Notes: generated from the letters alone by a model not told the origin. DNA of 64,000 nt from Hyphobacterium sp. SN044 (GCF_021864465.1 NZ_JAKKUV010000010.1:46319-110318); one strand, 5' to 3'. Shown: positions 44,951-53,078, counted from the first letter of the stretch. Numbers and translations are program-made.

Positions 44951-45096
44951 CGTAGGCCTCCCCTTGGTCCAGACACCCACGCTAGCCCTGATGGCTCGAT
45001 CGCGCGATGCGGCGAATTGGCCTGAGCCATTGGTAGGGTTGGCGGTTCAGCAAGCACCACAACAAACAGCGCCGGTCCCTCGGTGAACTGGTACCT

Positions 45097-46263
45097 TCAG
45101 AACGCATAGCCCAGCATCAGCCAGATCCGGGTGCGGTCGGCCGGACCGGCGGATCCACCTTCGAAGAAAGCTGCTTTGGCTTCGACCGTAAGCCCGTCGC
45201 CCAGCGGCAGGGCGGCCGAGAGGTCGAGTTCGTGGCCGAAGTCGAGATCCCCGTCATCCGAAGCGAAGTCGTGAACCGCACCGCTCAGCGTGAGCCCCTC
45301 GATCCCGGCGACGGGATAGCTGGCGCGCAGATAGGCATCGCGCAGACCTTCAGCCGGTGTGGTCAGGAAGGCGTCGGCCCAGCCCTGGAATTTGTGCAGC
45401 GTCGCGAGTGGCGTCTGGAAGCCGGCCGTGCCGTCTCCTCCGAGTATTTCCATCCCGCCGATCAGCTGGCCGGGACCAATCTGACGGCCGAGTTCCAGCC
45501 GAACATAGTCGAGAGCGAAACCTCCCGGCTGGTTCGCGTAATCGCTTTGCCGCGCATAGCCGGCGCGCCAGGACCAGCCGTCTCGCTGTCCCGCCAGCCG
45601 CGCGCCGATCGTCCGGGAGGACAGGCCCGGCGCATTGTCCAGATCGAGCCAGAGCCCGTACACGGCGAGCGTGCCGATACCGGTCGTTGCCCGAAGCTCG
45701 GCGAGGTGGGAGTCGCTCTCGAAATGCCCCAGAGGGTGATCGGAACCGAACAGCCTGTTGACCCGGCCGATCCAGGCATAGTCGAAGCCGACGCGGCCGT
45801 CGCCGCCGAGTGTGAGACGGACTCCGTCAAAGCTCTGGCTGTTCTGGCGGAAGCCGACCGTGCCCACGAAGCGCTGGTCGTCGAGATTGATCCATTGCCG
45901 GCCCAGCGTGAGGGATTGCCCGTCCTCCCCCTGCCATGACAACTGCAGCCGGTTCAGTTCCGCCGCGTCGGGATCGGCGATGACGGGATAGCCGGGTCTT
46001 GCCGTGATCGTATCGGAATAGGTGCCCGCGAGCCCGGCGATGAATTCGCCCTCGGCGAGGAGGCTCCAGCCCTCGCGGCGCGGCGTCTCGAAACCCGCCC
46101 GGGCATGGATCGTCAACGCATCAGCGGTGTGCGCAAGCCCGTCCTGATCGGCCAGTTCATAGCGCAGACGAAGATCAAGAATGATCGCGTCCTCCAGGAC
46201 AGACGGCCCTGGGTCATCAGAGACGACCAGCGCGAGAGCGGAGACCAGCGAAAGCGCGAGCAT
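45097..46263 (-). CDS. Outer-membrane porin of the alginate-export type
   Basis: 388 aa from the ATG at 46263; longer in-frame starts cross the divergent promoter and are rejected. A signal-like N-terminus (MLALSLVSALALVVSDD) precedes a beta-barrel. Alternating strands include LRYELADQDGLAHTADALTIHARAGFE, LQLSWQGEDGQSLTLGRQWINLDDQRFVG and GWSWRAGYARQSDY. The C-terminus ends in RIWLMLGYAF with terminal Phe, as outer-membrane proteins require. The GRQ and FVG motifs match the alginate-export porin family. It is divergent from the PLP decarboxylase and shares the perfect NnrR/FNR-like box at 46322, suggesting anaerobic expression. Substrate unknown. Confidence 0.85.
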   Translation of the reverse strand: MLALSLVSALALVVSDDPGPSVLEDAIILDLRLRYELADQDGLAHTADALTIHARAGFETPRREGWSLLAEGEFIAGLAGTYSDTITARPGYPVIADPDAAELNRLQLSWQGEDGQSLTLGRQWINLDDQRFVGTVGFRQNSQSFDGVRLTLGGDGRVGFDYAWIGRVNRLFGSDHPLGHFESDSHLAELRATTGIGTLAVYGLWLDLDNAPGLSSRTIGARLAGQRDGWSWRAGYARQSDYANQPGGFALDYVRLELGRQIGPGQLIGGMEILGGDGTAGFQTPLATLHKFQGWADAFLTTPAEGLRDAYLRASYPVAGIEGLTLSGAVHDFASDDGDLDFGHELDLSAALPLGDGLTVEAKAAFFEGGSAGPADRTRIWLMLGYAF

Positions 46264-46321
46264 GGGGAGTGTCCTTTTGTCCTCTTGGCAGGCTCGATAG
46301 CGCCCGCCAGTCAGGTGCGTG

Positions 46322-46335
46322 TTGCGCTGGCGCAA
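46322..46335 (+). promoter_or_regulatory. Perfect NnrR/FNR-family box between porin and decarboxylase
   Basis: TTGCG-CTGG-CGCAA is fully symmetric in its half-sites and lies in the 132-base divergent gap, 58 bases from the porin ATG and 60 bases from the decarboxylase ATG. TTGCG-N4-CGCAA is the site type reported for NnrR regulators in alphaproteobacteria. Confidence 0.7.
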
Positions 46336-46395
46336 AAGCGCTGCAGCCCGGCTGTGGCACTCGCATCGCCAGAGGCAGCGAAAAGGACGAAAGCG

Positions 46396-48162
46396 ATGAA
46401 CGACGACGGCATTTCGGGTCCCAAGGCCTATTTCCCCGGACCGCGGTCGGAGAACGAATCCTGGGTTCGCTCCGAATTCCAGGCCATCGTCGATGACTGG
46501 TTCGATTGGCGGCGCAGCACCTTGCCGGGCGACCCTCCGGCGATCGGCGCAGAGGAACGGCTGACCCCGGGCTTCCTCGTCGAGCGCGAGCGGACGGCAC
46601 AGGCACTGGCCGAGCTGATGGCCCTCCTGCGCCGCGAAACCCCGACCTATTCGCCGCGTTATGCCGGACACATGGTGTCCGAGCTGTCCCTGCCGGCCCT
46701 GTTCGGCCATTTCACGGCGCTGCTGCACAACCCCAACAACACGTCGCGGGAGGTGTCGAAGGTCGGCACGGTGATCGAAGCCGAGGCGATCGCCATGCTG
46801 GCGGAAATGGTCGGCTTCGATCCGGCGGCCGCCCGCGGGCATTTCACCTCGGGCGGGACGATGGCGAATTTCGAAGGCGTCTGGCGCGCCCGCTACCGGC
46901 TCGATCACTGGCTGGCGCTGGCGCTGTGGATCGCCGAGAATACCGGCGAGCAACTCGATCTCTTCGCGGCCGCCCACATGGGCTGGGCGCGCTTCGCCGA
47001 GCTGGCCTCACGCCACGAACCGCCCGCCGGCGACCTGCGCCGGGCGAGCGCTGTTGCGGGCAATCCCGCCGACGTGTTCCGGCGGATCGGCGCGGCCAGC
47101 GGGCGGGATTATTCCGGACCGGTCGTGCTCGTGCCGGGCAACAAGCATTTCTCCTGGCATAAGGCGGCCAATGTCTTCGGTCTCGGCGAGGAAGCCTTCT
47201 GGAGCGTCGGGCTCGATGCGGAAGGCCGGCTCGACGTCGCCGATCTCGAAGGGCGCCTTGAGGACGCCGCGGCCGCGGAGCGCCCGGTGCTGGCGGTGGT
47301 CTCCGTGGCGGGCACGACCGAGACGGGTGAGATCGACCCGGTGGACCGGGTCTGCGATCTCCTCGAACGCCTGCAGGCCGAACGCGGCTGGCGCATCTGG
47401 CACCATGTCGATGCGGCCTATGGCGGCTTTCTCTGCACCATCCCCGGCGGTCCGCACGAAGCCGTTCTCTCGCCGCGCGTACGCAAGGCGCTCAAGGCGG
47501 TTGGCCGCGCAGATTCAGTGACCATCGACCCGCACAAGCTCGGCTACACGCCCTATGCCTGCGGCACCTTCCTGGCGCGAGATGCCGATCGCTACACGGT
47601 CTCGGTGTTCGACGCGCCCTATCTCGAGCGCCCCCACCTCGCGCAGGATTTGTGGTCGGCGACGCTGGAGGGCTCGCGCCCGGCCTCGGGCGCGGCGGCG
47701 ATGTGGCTGACCGGACGCACGATCGGTTTCCGCCCGGACCGGTTCGGTGCCATCCTCGCCGGCACGGTACGGGCGGGGCAGACCTTCCAGGAGGCCGTCC
47801 GCGCGACCCTCCCCGAGCTTCGATTCCTCGAGCCGGCCGACAGCAATATCGCCTGCTTCTCGCTCGCTTCGGACGGCGAGCCGCTGTCCTCGGCGAACCG
47901 CCGGACGGCCGCGCTCTATGATGCGATGCGCGAGGACGGCGCGTTCCACCTGTCGATGACGACGCTTCGGCGTCCCGGCCAGTCGGCGCAGATCGCGGCG
48001 CATGCCGCCCGCTACAGCCTCGATGACGATGATGACCGGCTGGTGCTGATGCGCGGCGTCTTCATGAACCCCTACTGGTCGAGTGCTTCCGTCAGCGAGT
48101 GCCTTATTCCCGAATTCGTCGCGGCCTTGGGCCGGGGCATCGAAACCGTCAGCTCACGCTAA
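46396..48162 (+). CDS. PLP-dependent group II-type decarboxylase, 588 aa
   Basis: Pyridoxal-phosphate amino-acid decarboxylase. SPRYAGHMVSELSLPALFGH and FTSGGTMANFEGVWRARY are the family blocks. The PLP site reads WHHVDAAYGGF (Asp contact to the pyridine N) and DSVTIDPHKLGYTPYACG (Schiff-base Lys). It is longer than the ~470-aa glutamate decarboxylases, with an N-terminal extension and a C-terminal domain. Tyrosine, aspartate or aromatic amino-acid substrates are possible; the specificity cannot be read. It shares a divergent promoter and a perfect NnrR/FNR-like box with the porin. Followed by a strong terminator at 48169-48194. Confidence 0.85.
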   Translation: MNDDGISGPKAYFPGPRSENESWVRSEFQAIVDDWFDWRRSTLPGDPPAIGAEERLTPGFLVERERTAQALAELMALLRRETPTYSPRYAGHMVSELSLPALFGHFTALLHNPNNTSREVSKVGTVIEAEAIAMLAEMVGFDPAAARGHFTSGGTMANFEGVWRARYRLDHWLALALWIAENTGEQLDLFAAAHMGWARFAELASRHEPPAGDLRRASAVAGNPADVFRRIGAASGRDYSGPVVLVPGNKHFSWHKAANVFGLGEEAFWSVGLDAEGRLDVADLEGRLEDAAAAERPVLAVVSVAGTTETGEIDPVDRVCDLLERLQAERGWRIWHHVDAAYGGFLCTIPGGPHEAVLSPRVRKALKAVGRADSVTIDPHKLGYTPYACGTFLARDADRYTVSVFDAPYLERPHLAQDLWSATLEGSRPASGAAAMWLTGRTIGFRPDRFGAILAGTVRAGQTFQEAVRATLPELRFLEPADSNIACFSLASDGEPLSSANRRTAALYDAMREDGAFHLSMTTLRRPGQSAQIAAHAARYSLDDDDDRLVLMRGVFMNPYWSSASVSECLIPEFVAALGRGIETVSSR

Positions 48163-48168
48163 GCGCAA

Positions 48169-48194
48169 AAGGCCGCAGCAGTCGCTGCGGCCTT
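48169..48194 (+). terminator. Bidirectional hairpin terminator
   Basis: AAGGCCGCAGC (48169-48179)-AGTC-GCTGCGGCCTT (48184-48194), an 11-bp stem between the convergent decarboxylase and pseudoazurin genes. AAAA precedes and TT follows the stem, so it can act in both directions. Confidence 0.85.
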
Positions 48195-48258
48195 GAACGC
48201 GTAACGAAAGAGGGTGCGGCGGCGCGCGGGAGGGAGAAACGCACCGCCGCGGGGCCGG

Positions 48259-48702
48259 TTACTCCTGCACCTGGGAGAGCAGTTCCGGCATTCTCTGGTT
48301 GGCCCGGGCGGGGTGCCGCACACTGCGCGCCGCCTCGAGATTGGCGGTGTCGTCGCCGACCTGGATCACGGCGACCATGCCCAGTCCATAGTGCGGCAGG
48401 CATTTGATGCCGTAGACGCCTTCCTGGTCGAACGTCACCGTGATCTCCTGGTTGATCCGGCCACGGAAGGTTTCGGCACCCTCGGGCATCATGCTCGGAA
48501 TGCTCTCGGCATTGTGGCTCGGATCGGTTGGCAGGAAGGTGACGGTGTCGCCGGGCTCGATCTGCAGGAAGGCCGGCTCGAACACCATCATCTGGCCATC
48601 GGCACCGCGATTGAGCATGTGGACCTGGTGGTCTTCGGCGAAGCCCGCGGCCGGCACGGCGATTGCGATGGCGGCGGCGGTGAGGAGGGTCTGGAGTTTC
48701 AT
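48259..48702 (-). CDS. Pseudoazurin, copper electron carrier
   Basis: Periplasmic cupredoxin of 147 aa with a signal peptide (MKLQTLLTAAAIAIAVPAAGFA). The type 1 copper ligands are His63 (PSHNAES), Cys101, His104 and Met109 (GIKCLPHYGLGM). The final ~35 residues form the pseudoazurin C-terminal helices. It is 86 bases downstream of nirK in the same direction. It is the expected electron donor to NirK, taking electrons from a c-type cytochrome or the bc1 complex. Confidence 0.93.
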   Translation of the reverse strand: MKLQTLLTAAAIAIAVPAAGFAEDHQVHMLNRGADGQMMVFEPAFLQIEPGDTVTFLPTDPSHNAESIPSMMPEGAETFRGRINQEITVTFDQEGVYGIKCLPHYGLGMVAVIQVGDDTANLEAARSVRHPARANQRMPELLSQVQE

Positions 48703-48788
48703 TGTTCTTGTCCGTTTGACTGCTTGTTGTTGGGGGAGGGGAGCGGCGCGGCCGCCCGGAGGCTGAGCCGCACCGCCAGGGAGGTTGG

Positions 48789-49835
48789 TCAGTGGCCGCT
48801 GCCTTCCACCTCGCCGTCCGGCGCGTGGTAGACATCCGGGTTCGGATCACCCTCGACATGGAGGACGCCGGCGAGGCCGCGTTCAGCCCGCGACAGGGCG
48901 TGGTCGACGAGGATGTAGTTGCCCGGAACCTCGAGCTCGAAGTCCACCGCCACGGCACCACCTGGGGCCACCGTCACCGTCTGGACGTCGTAGATATTCT
49001 CCGAGGTCAGCGATCCGTACGGATAGACGGTGTCGAAGATCTCGCCGATCACGTGGAAGGACGAGGTCTTGTTGGGGCCGCCCACGCCGAAGAAGATGCG
49101 GACGGTCTCGCCGACTTCGGCCTGCATCGGCCGGTCGCGAAGCGCATAGGCGGAGCCGTTGAACACGTAGTATTGCGGCTGTTCGTCGAGCAGCGCAGTG
49201 AGGCTCTCGGTCGCGAGACCCGGCGTGCCGAAGGCTTCCTCGGTGTAGATCTCGCCCTGCATCACGTAGAATTCGCGATCGACCTCCGGCAGGCCGCCTT
49301 CCGGCTCGACCACGATCAGCCCGTACATGCCGTTGGCGATGTGCTGGGCCACCATCGGGGTGGCGCAGTGATAGACATAGACGCCGGGATTGAGCGCCGT
49401 GAAGGTGAAGCTGCGGGTCTCGCCAGGGCCGGCCAGCGTCGCCGCTGCGCCGCCGCCTGGACCGGTCACGGCGTGGAAGTCGACATTGTGCATCATCATG
49501 CTGTCGGGCGCGTTGGTCATGCGGACCTCGACCGTGTCGCCGACGCGGACGCGCAGCATCGGACCGGGCACCTGGCCGTTGAAGGTCCAGTAGGTGAAGG
49601 TCGTGCCGTCGGCCAGCTGGCCGACGAGTTCAACCGTCTCGAGTTCGACCACGTGGTGTTGCGGTGCCGTCGCGGTGATCGGCGGGGGAAGGTCCGTCGG
49701 GTTGCGGACGATATCGGCCACCTCGGCGGTCTCCTGCGCCAGGGCCGCGGGCTGGAAGGCCAAAGCGGCGGCACCGGCGACCACGGCGGTCGCGATACCG
49801 GCCATGAGTTCGATGCGGAGCTTGCGGATATTCAT
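48789..49835 (-). CDS. nirK: Copper-containing nitrite reductase (NO-forming)
   Basis: Periplasmic homotrimeric enzyme reducing nitrite to NO; 348 aa from the ATG at 49835 with a signal peptide (cleavage near residue 33, ALAQ-ET). Type 1 Cu ligands are His116, Cys157, His165 and Met170. Type 2 Cu ligands are His121, His156 and His261. Asp119 in HNVDFHA is the catalytic Asp. All metal ligands and residues are in place. An NnrR/FNR-type box lies 63 bases upstream. Pseudoazurin follows. No nosZ or nar genes are in the window, so NO produced here would be handled by the NorZ encoded at 54-56 kb. Confidence 0.97.
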   Translation of the reverse strand: MNIRKLRIELMAGIATAVVAGAAALAFQPAALAQETAEVADIVRNPTDLPPPITATAPQHHVVELETVELVGQLADGTTFTYWTFNGQVPGPMLRVRVGDTVEVRMTNAPDSMMMHNVDFHAVTGPGGGAAATLAGPGETRSFTFTALNPGVYVYHCATPMVAQHIANGMYGLIVVEPEGGLPEVDREFYVMQGEIYTEEAFGTPGLATESLTALLDEQPQYYVFNGSAYALRDRPMQAEVGETVRIFFGVGGPNKTSSFHVIGEIFDTVYPYGSLTSENIYDVQTVTVAPGGAVAVDFELEVPGNYILVDHALSRAERGLAGVLHVEGDPNPDVYHAPDGEVEGSGH

Positions 49836-49898
49836 GGTGCTCTCCTTGGATGAGCGGTTGTGATGACCCGTGACTAGACCCGGGCGACGTGTGCCGAA

Positions 49899-49912
49899 TT
49901 GCGCTGGCTCAA
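49899..49912 (-). promoter_or_regulatory. NnrR/FNR-family box upstream of nirK
   Basis: TTGCG-CTGG-CTCAA, nearly identical to the box at 46322 and sharing its CTGG spacer and AAAGCGCTG flank. It is 63 bases from the nirK ATG, a position suiting activation of a leftward promoter. Confidence 0.7.
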
Positions 49913-49932
49913 AAGCGCTGTGTTTCGTGAGA

Positions 49933-50499
49933 TCAGGCGGCGAGACACCCGGCGATGCGGTAGGTTCGGCGCCCCGTGGCCACCAGCCGGCGCTCGCGCA
50001 GCCAGCGCGAGAACAGGCGCGACACCGTCTCGATGGTGAGACCGGTATAGTCGGCAATCTCCTGGCGGCTCATCGGCAGTTCGATATCGCCCAGCGGGGT
50101 GGTCAGGCGATCGGACAGGAGGAAGAGGAACTCCGCCAGCCGCTCGGCCGCTGATTTCTGACCGAGAAGGGCGACATGACGGCGTTCGCGGTCGAGCCGT
50201 CCGCGCATCTGGTCGAACACGAATTCGGTCCAGGCACGGTTCTGCGTCAGCTCGGAGACCGGTATGGAAATCACCTCGATATCGGTGAGGGCCTCGGCGT
50301 GATGATCCAGTTCACCGTCGATCTGGAAATGCACGAGCTCGCCGGCGGTGACGATATCGAGCACCTGCCGCCGGCCGTCCTCGAAGATCTGGAACACCAT
50401 GACAACGCCCGAGACGAGCTTGACGAGATCCTGCGCGGGATCGCCGGCATGGTAGAGTGGCATACGGGCCTTGAGGCGGCGGGGGGGCTGAAGCGTCAT
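49933..50499 (-). CDS. Crp/Fnr-family regulator, FixK-like
   Basis: 188 aa, somewhat short for the family. The cyclic-nucleotide-fold domain (residues ~1-100, HAGDPAQDLVKLVSGVVMVFQ) lacks the N-terminal Cys cluster of FNR. The HTH (LPMSRQEIADYTGLTIETVSRLFSRW) has the ETVSR recognition motif of FixK/FNR proteins that bind TTGAT-N4-ATCAA-type sites. Its position next to fixLJ and a FixT-like gene makes it the probable fixK equivalent, i.e. the FixJ-activated relay to anaerobic genes. The start could be further upstream only outside the visible open frame. Confidence 0.85.
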   Translation of the reverse strand: MTLQPPRRLKARMPLYHAGDPAQDLVKLVSGVVMVFQIFEDGRRQVLDIVTAGELVHFQIDGELDHHAEALTDIEVISIPVSELTQNRAWTEFVFDQMRGRLDRERRHVALLGQKSAAERLAEFLFLLSDRLTTPLGDIELPMSRQEIADYTGLTIETVSRLFSRWLRERRLVATGRRTYRIAGCLAA

Positions 50500-50578
50500 G
50501 TCCGGGCTCCCGGGATGGTGTGTCCTTGGAGCTCACAAATGCCGCTTTATCCCGGAGCGCGAAATTCGGGTGAACGCG

Positions 50579-50589
50579 TACGGGAAAAC
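50579..50589 (-). promoter_or_regulatory. Candidate FixJ-binding element upstream of the fixK-like gene
   Basis: On the minus strand, GTTTTCCCGTA resembles the GTTTCCCTTA-type core described for FixJ binding in alphaproteobacterial fixK promoters. It sits ~80-90 bases upstream of the fixK-like ATG in the 92-base gap after the receiver gene. One arm only; tentative. Confidence 0.35.
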
Positions 50590-50591
50590 CC

Positions 50592-50969
50592 CTATGCGCT
50601 CTCGGCAGCGGGTGTTGCTGGGCCGACAATCGCCGCGTCCAGCTCATCGATCCGGATCGGCTTCGCGAGGACGACGATCCCCTTCGCCCCGGCACTCAGT
50701 GCCGCGGCGAACCCGGTTTCGAGGCTGGTCACGAGGATGGTTCGCGGCATCAGGGCCAGGCGACCGAGCCAGCCGAGGAAACCGCGAACATCATCGGGGC
50801 GATCGAGATCCGCGATCAGGACATCGTCGGGAAGCGGCAGGAAATCGAGCGCCGCGGACCAATCCGTGTCGTGACGCAGAAGCGTGAATCCGCGCGCGGC
50901 GGCGAACGCCTCAAAGGCGTCGGCGACCGTGCCGGTCGTCTCGATCAGGTGCAACACGCGGCTTTTCAT
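50592..50969 (-). CDS. Single-domain receiver protein, FixT-like
   Basis: 125 aa, one response-regulator receiver fold without an output domain. The probable phospho-acceptor Asp is in VLIADLDRPDD, and the conserved Lys in VLAKPI is present. The N-terminal acidic pair is replaced by LHLIETTG, so Mg2+ binding and phosphorylation may be impaired. It lies between fixJ and the fixK-like gene, with an FNR/FixK-type box 36 bases upstream. In Sinorhizobium and Caulobacter, FixT is such a receiver-like inhibitor of FixL, made under FixK control. Unlike Caulobacter FixT it has no Cys. The role is inferred from context. Confidence 0.7.
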   Translation of the reverse strand: MKSRVLHLIETTGTVADAFEAFAAARGFTLLRHDTDWSAALDFLPLPDDVLIADLDRPDDVRGFLGWLGRLALMPRTILVTSLETGFAAALSAGAKGIVVLAKPIRIDELDAAIVGPATPAAESA

Positions 50970-51004
50970 ACCGGCTAAAATAGTCCGGCCGGCCGATCCG
51001 TGTA

Positions 51005-51018
51005 TTGCGTTCGATCAA
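51005..51018 (-). promoter_or_regulatory. Hybrid FNR/NnrR-family box upstream of the FixT-like gene
   Basis: TTGCG-TTCG-ATCAA combines one NnrR-type half-site and one FNR/FixK-type half-site. It overlaps the last codon(s) of fixJ and lies 36 bases before the ATG of the receiver gene. FixK-dependent expression of the inhibitor would close a feedback loop. Confidence 0.6.
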
Positions 51019-51602
51019 ACCCGGCCGGGCCCGTCCGCCATCAATCTGACAAGGCCGGCGACATTGCGCACACCCAGCTTTCCGAACACCCGGGCGCGGT
51101 GGATTTCCACAGTGCGCGGACTGATCTCGAACTCGCGCGCGATTTCCTTGTTGGTCAGGCCGCGGTTCAACGCATGGGCGATCTCCGCCTCCCGATCAGT
51201 CAGGGTGATGAAGGCCTCCGGCGAACTTGCCTCTTTGTCCTTGGACAGGGCGCGCTCGAGGGCTGTTTCGATCACGTCCGGTGTGAAGGGCTTCTCCACG
51301 AAGTCGTAGGCGCCAAGCCGGACCGCTTCCACCGCCGTCGCGATATCGCCGTGGGCACTTACCATGATGATCGGGAACGGGACGCGACCGATCCGCCGGA
51401 GAACGTCGAGCCCCGTGAGCACGGGCATTTTCAGATCAAGAAAGGCCGCATCCGGCGTGACGTCATCGAGCGATTCGATGAAGGCCAGACCGTGCGCATG
51501 GGTGCGAATGGTCCGTCCCGGCCCTTCGAGCACAGCGGCGAGCGCATCCCTCACGGCGTCGTCGTCATCGGTTACGGCAATATGCAGCGTCTTGTCGGAC
51601 AT
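51015..51602 (-). CDS. fixJ: FixJ-type response regulator
   Basis: 195 aa. The receiver has DDDDAV at the N-terminus, the phospho-Asp in AAFLDLKMPVLTGLDVL and Lys in YDFVEKPF, the standard FixJ/NarL layout. The LuxR-type HTH is LTDREAEIAHALNRGLTNKEIAREFEISPRTVEIHRARVFGKLGV. It follows fixL by 3 bases. It is expected to be phosphorylated by FixL under low oxygen and to activate fixK. Confidence 0.92.
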   Translation of the reverse strand: MSDKTLHIAVTDDDDAVRDALAAVLEGPGRTIRTHAHGLAFIESLDDVTPDAAFLDLKMPVLTGLDVLRRIGRVPFPIIMVSAHGDIATAVEAVRLGAYDFVEKPFTPDVIETALERALSKDKEASSPEAFITLTDREAEIAHALNRGLTNKEIAREFEISPRTVEIHRARVFGKLGVRNVAGLVRLMADGPGRV

Positions 51603-51605
51603 CCG

Positions 51606-52712
51606 TCAGCTCATCGGCAGCGCGAGACGGAAGCGGGCGCCGGACAGCGCCCCCGGTTCCGGTTCATCAAGCAGTTCCAGGGAGCCGCCATGCGCCTCGG
51701 CGATCGTGCGGCAGATCGAAAGGCCGATCCCGAGCCCGTCCTTCTTGCTCGTCACAAAGGGCGAGAACAGCCGGGGCCGGACCTGCGGGTCGATCCCCGG
51801 TCCATTGTCCTCGACGTCGATCTCCGCCATGTCCTCTCTCAAACGCGTGCGCACGCGCACGGTTCGGTTCTTCTGCGCTGCGGTCGCATCCATGGCGTTG
51901 CGGATCAGGTTCACCATCACCTGGCGGATCTGGGTTGCATCGGCATGGATCATGATCCGCGACTGCGCCCGGGAAATGTCGATCGCGGTCCGGCCGTCGA
52001 CATCGGCGACGCTGCACAATTCCGCAGCGCCTGTGATGAGCTCGGACAGTTCGATATCGCGGCGTTCGTCATCGCCGCGCTCCACCATCTGGCGAATCCG
52101 CCGGACGATGTCGCCCGCCCGCTGCGATTCCTGCTGCGCGCGCGCAAACAGCGAGCGGGCCTTGGCCGGGTCGGATTCAAGCGCCTTGTCCGAGGCGGCA
52201 AGGAAGAGCGCGATCGCGGTCAGCGGCTGGTTCAGTTCATGCGCAAGGGCCGTGCCCATTTCGGCAACGGCGCTGACCCGGCCCATATGGGAGAGTTGCG
52301 CCTGCAATTCGCGCAGCCGGCGCTCGGCGGCGACGCGTTCGGTCAGGTCGCGGACAATGCCGACGAAGCGCCGATCGCCGCCGGTCTCGAACTCGCCGAC
52401 GCTGAGATCCATCGGGAATTCGGAACCGTCCTTGCGAAGCCCTTCGACTTCGCGGCCGATTCCGATGATGCGTGCATCGCCGGTGTCGATATAGCGCTCG
52501 ATGAAGCCGTCATGCCGGTGCGCATAGCGCGGCGGCATCAGCATCGAGACGTTCCGACCGATCACTTCGTCGGGTGTCCAACCAAAAATCCGCTCGCAGG
52601 CAGGGTTGTAGAGATCGACAATGCCGTGCCGGTCGATGCTCATGATGCCATCGACGGCGGTGCCGATCAGAGCCTGAAGCTGGCCCTCGGCATGTGTTCC
52701 GCTGAATGGCAT
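51606..52712 (-). CDS. fixL: Oxygen-sensing PAS histidine kinase FixL
   Basis: 368 aa with no membrane segments, so a soluble FixL. The heme PAS domain covers residues ~10-125. His67 in HRHDGF corresponds to the heme ligand His200 of Bradyrhizobium FixL, and the Arg in IIGIGR to the oxygen-switch Arg220; RKDGSEFPMDLSVGE continues the fold. HisKA carries the phospho-His in ALAHELNQPLTAIA. HATPase motifs are NLIRNAMDA, DNGPGI and KKDGLGIGLSI. All key residues are present, so it should bind heme and sense O2. It is transcribed with fixJ. Confidence 0.93.
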   Translation of the reverse strand: MPFSGTHAEGQLQALIGTAVDGIMSIDRHGIVDLYNPACERIFGWTPDEVIGRNVSMLMPPRYAHRHDGFIERYIDTGDARIIGIGREVEGLRKDGSEFPMDLSVGEFETGGDRRFVGIVRDLTERVAAERRLRELQAQLSHMGRVSAVAEMGTALAHELNQPLTAIALFLAASDKALESDPAKARSLFARAQQESQRAGDIVRRIRQMVERGDDERRDIELSELITGAAELCSVADVDGRTAIDISRAQSRIMIHADATQIRQVMVNLIRNAMDATAAQKNRTVRVRTRLREDMAEIDVEDNGPGIDPQVRPRLFSPFVTSKKDGLGIGLSICRTIAEAHGGSLELLDEPEPGALSGARFRLALPMS

Positions 52713-52791
52713 TCCGACTGCACCCGCCTTTCGGCAATCTCTGCGCGCACACTTCTAGCTTGCGCCAGCGGCTGCGGTCTACCTTGAAGGT

Positions 52792-53025
52792 TCAGACCCG
52801 ATCCTCCCATCGTTCCCGCGGCATCGCCTGCGCAAGGTCTCGCGCAAGCCCGTCCGCGGACAGGCCGTATTCCGCCGCCGCCTCGCGCACGGTCATGAAG
52901 GGCGCCATCACGCAGCCCGGACAGGCCATGCGGTGCTTCACGAAAACCGGCACGGTCTCCGGCCAGCCCTGCATCAGGTCGGACACATTCATGAATTTCA
53001 GATCGTCGAGCATTCGAGCCTCCAT
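52792..53025 (-). CDS. DUF1858 domain protein, 77 aa
   Basis: Small cytosolic protein with the DUF1858 pattern: VSDLMQGWPETVPVFVKHRMACPGCVMAPFMTVREAA. The CPGC pair could bind iron or be redox active. Such proteins often accompany hybrid-cluster, NO-stress or denitrification genes. A box TTGTT-GCCG-CGCAA lies 40 bases upstream, consistent with control by the adjacent Crp/Fnr regulator. Function unknown. Confidence 0.85.
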   Translation of the reverse strand: MEARMLDDLKFMNVSDLMQGWPETVPVFVKHRMACPGCVMAPFMTVREAAAEYGLSADGLARDLAQAMPRERWEDRV

Positions 53026-53064
53026 TCCGAGAGGCTCGCTTAGCGTGTAACTCGGCGGCGCGAC

Positions 53065-53078
53065 TTGTTGCCGCGCAA
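53065..53078 (-). promoter_or_regulatory. Weaker NnrR/FNR-family box upstream of the DUF1858 gene
   Basis: TTGTT-GCCG-CGCAA keeps one perfect CGCAA half-site and the outer TTG of the other. It lies 40 bases before the DUF1858 ATG and just after the stop of the NnrR-like gene. Confidence 0.5.

Noticed and set aside
44951-45096. HicB antitoxin gene upstream of the HicA-like gene
   Set aside because: The 146-base gap has no open frame of suitable length in either strand.
48703-48788. Separate NnrR box for pseudoazurin
   Set aside because: No TTG-N8-CAA motif occurs in the 86-base gap; co-transcription with nirK is simpler.
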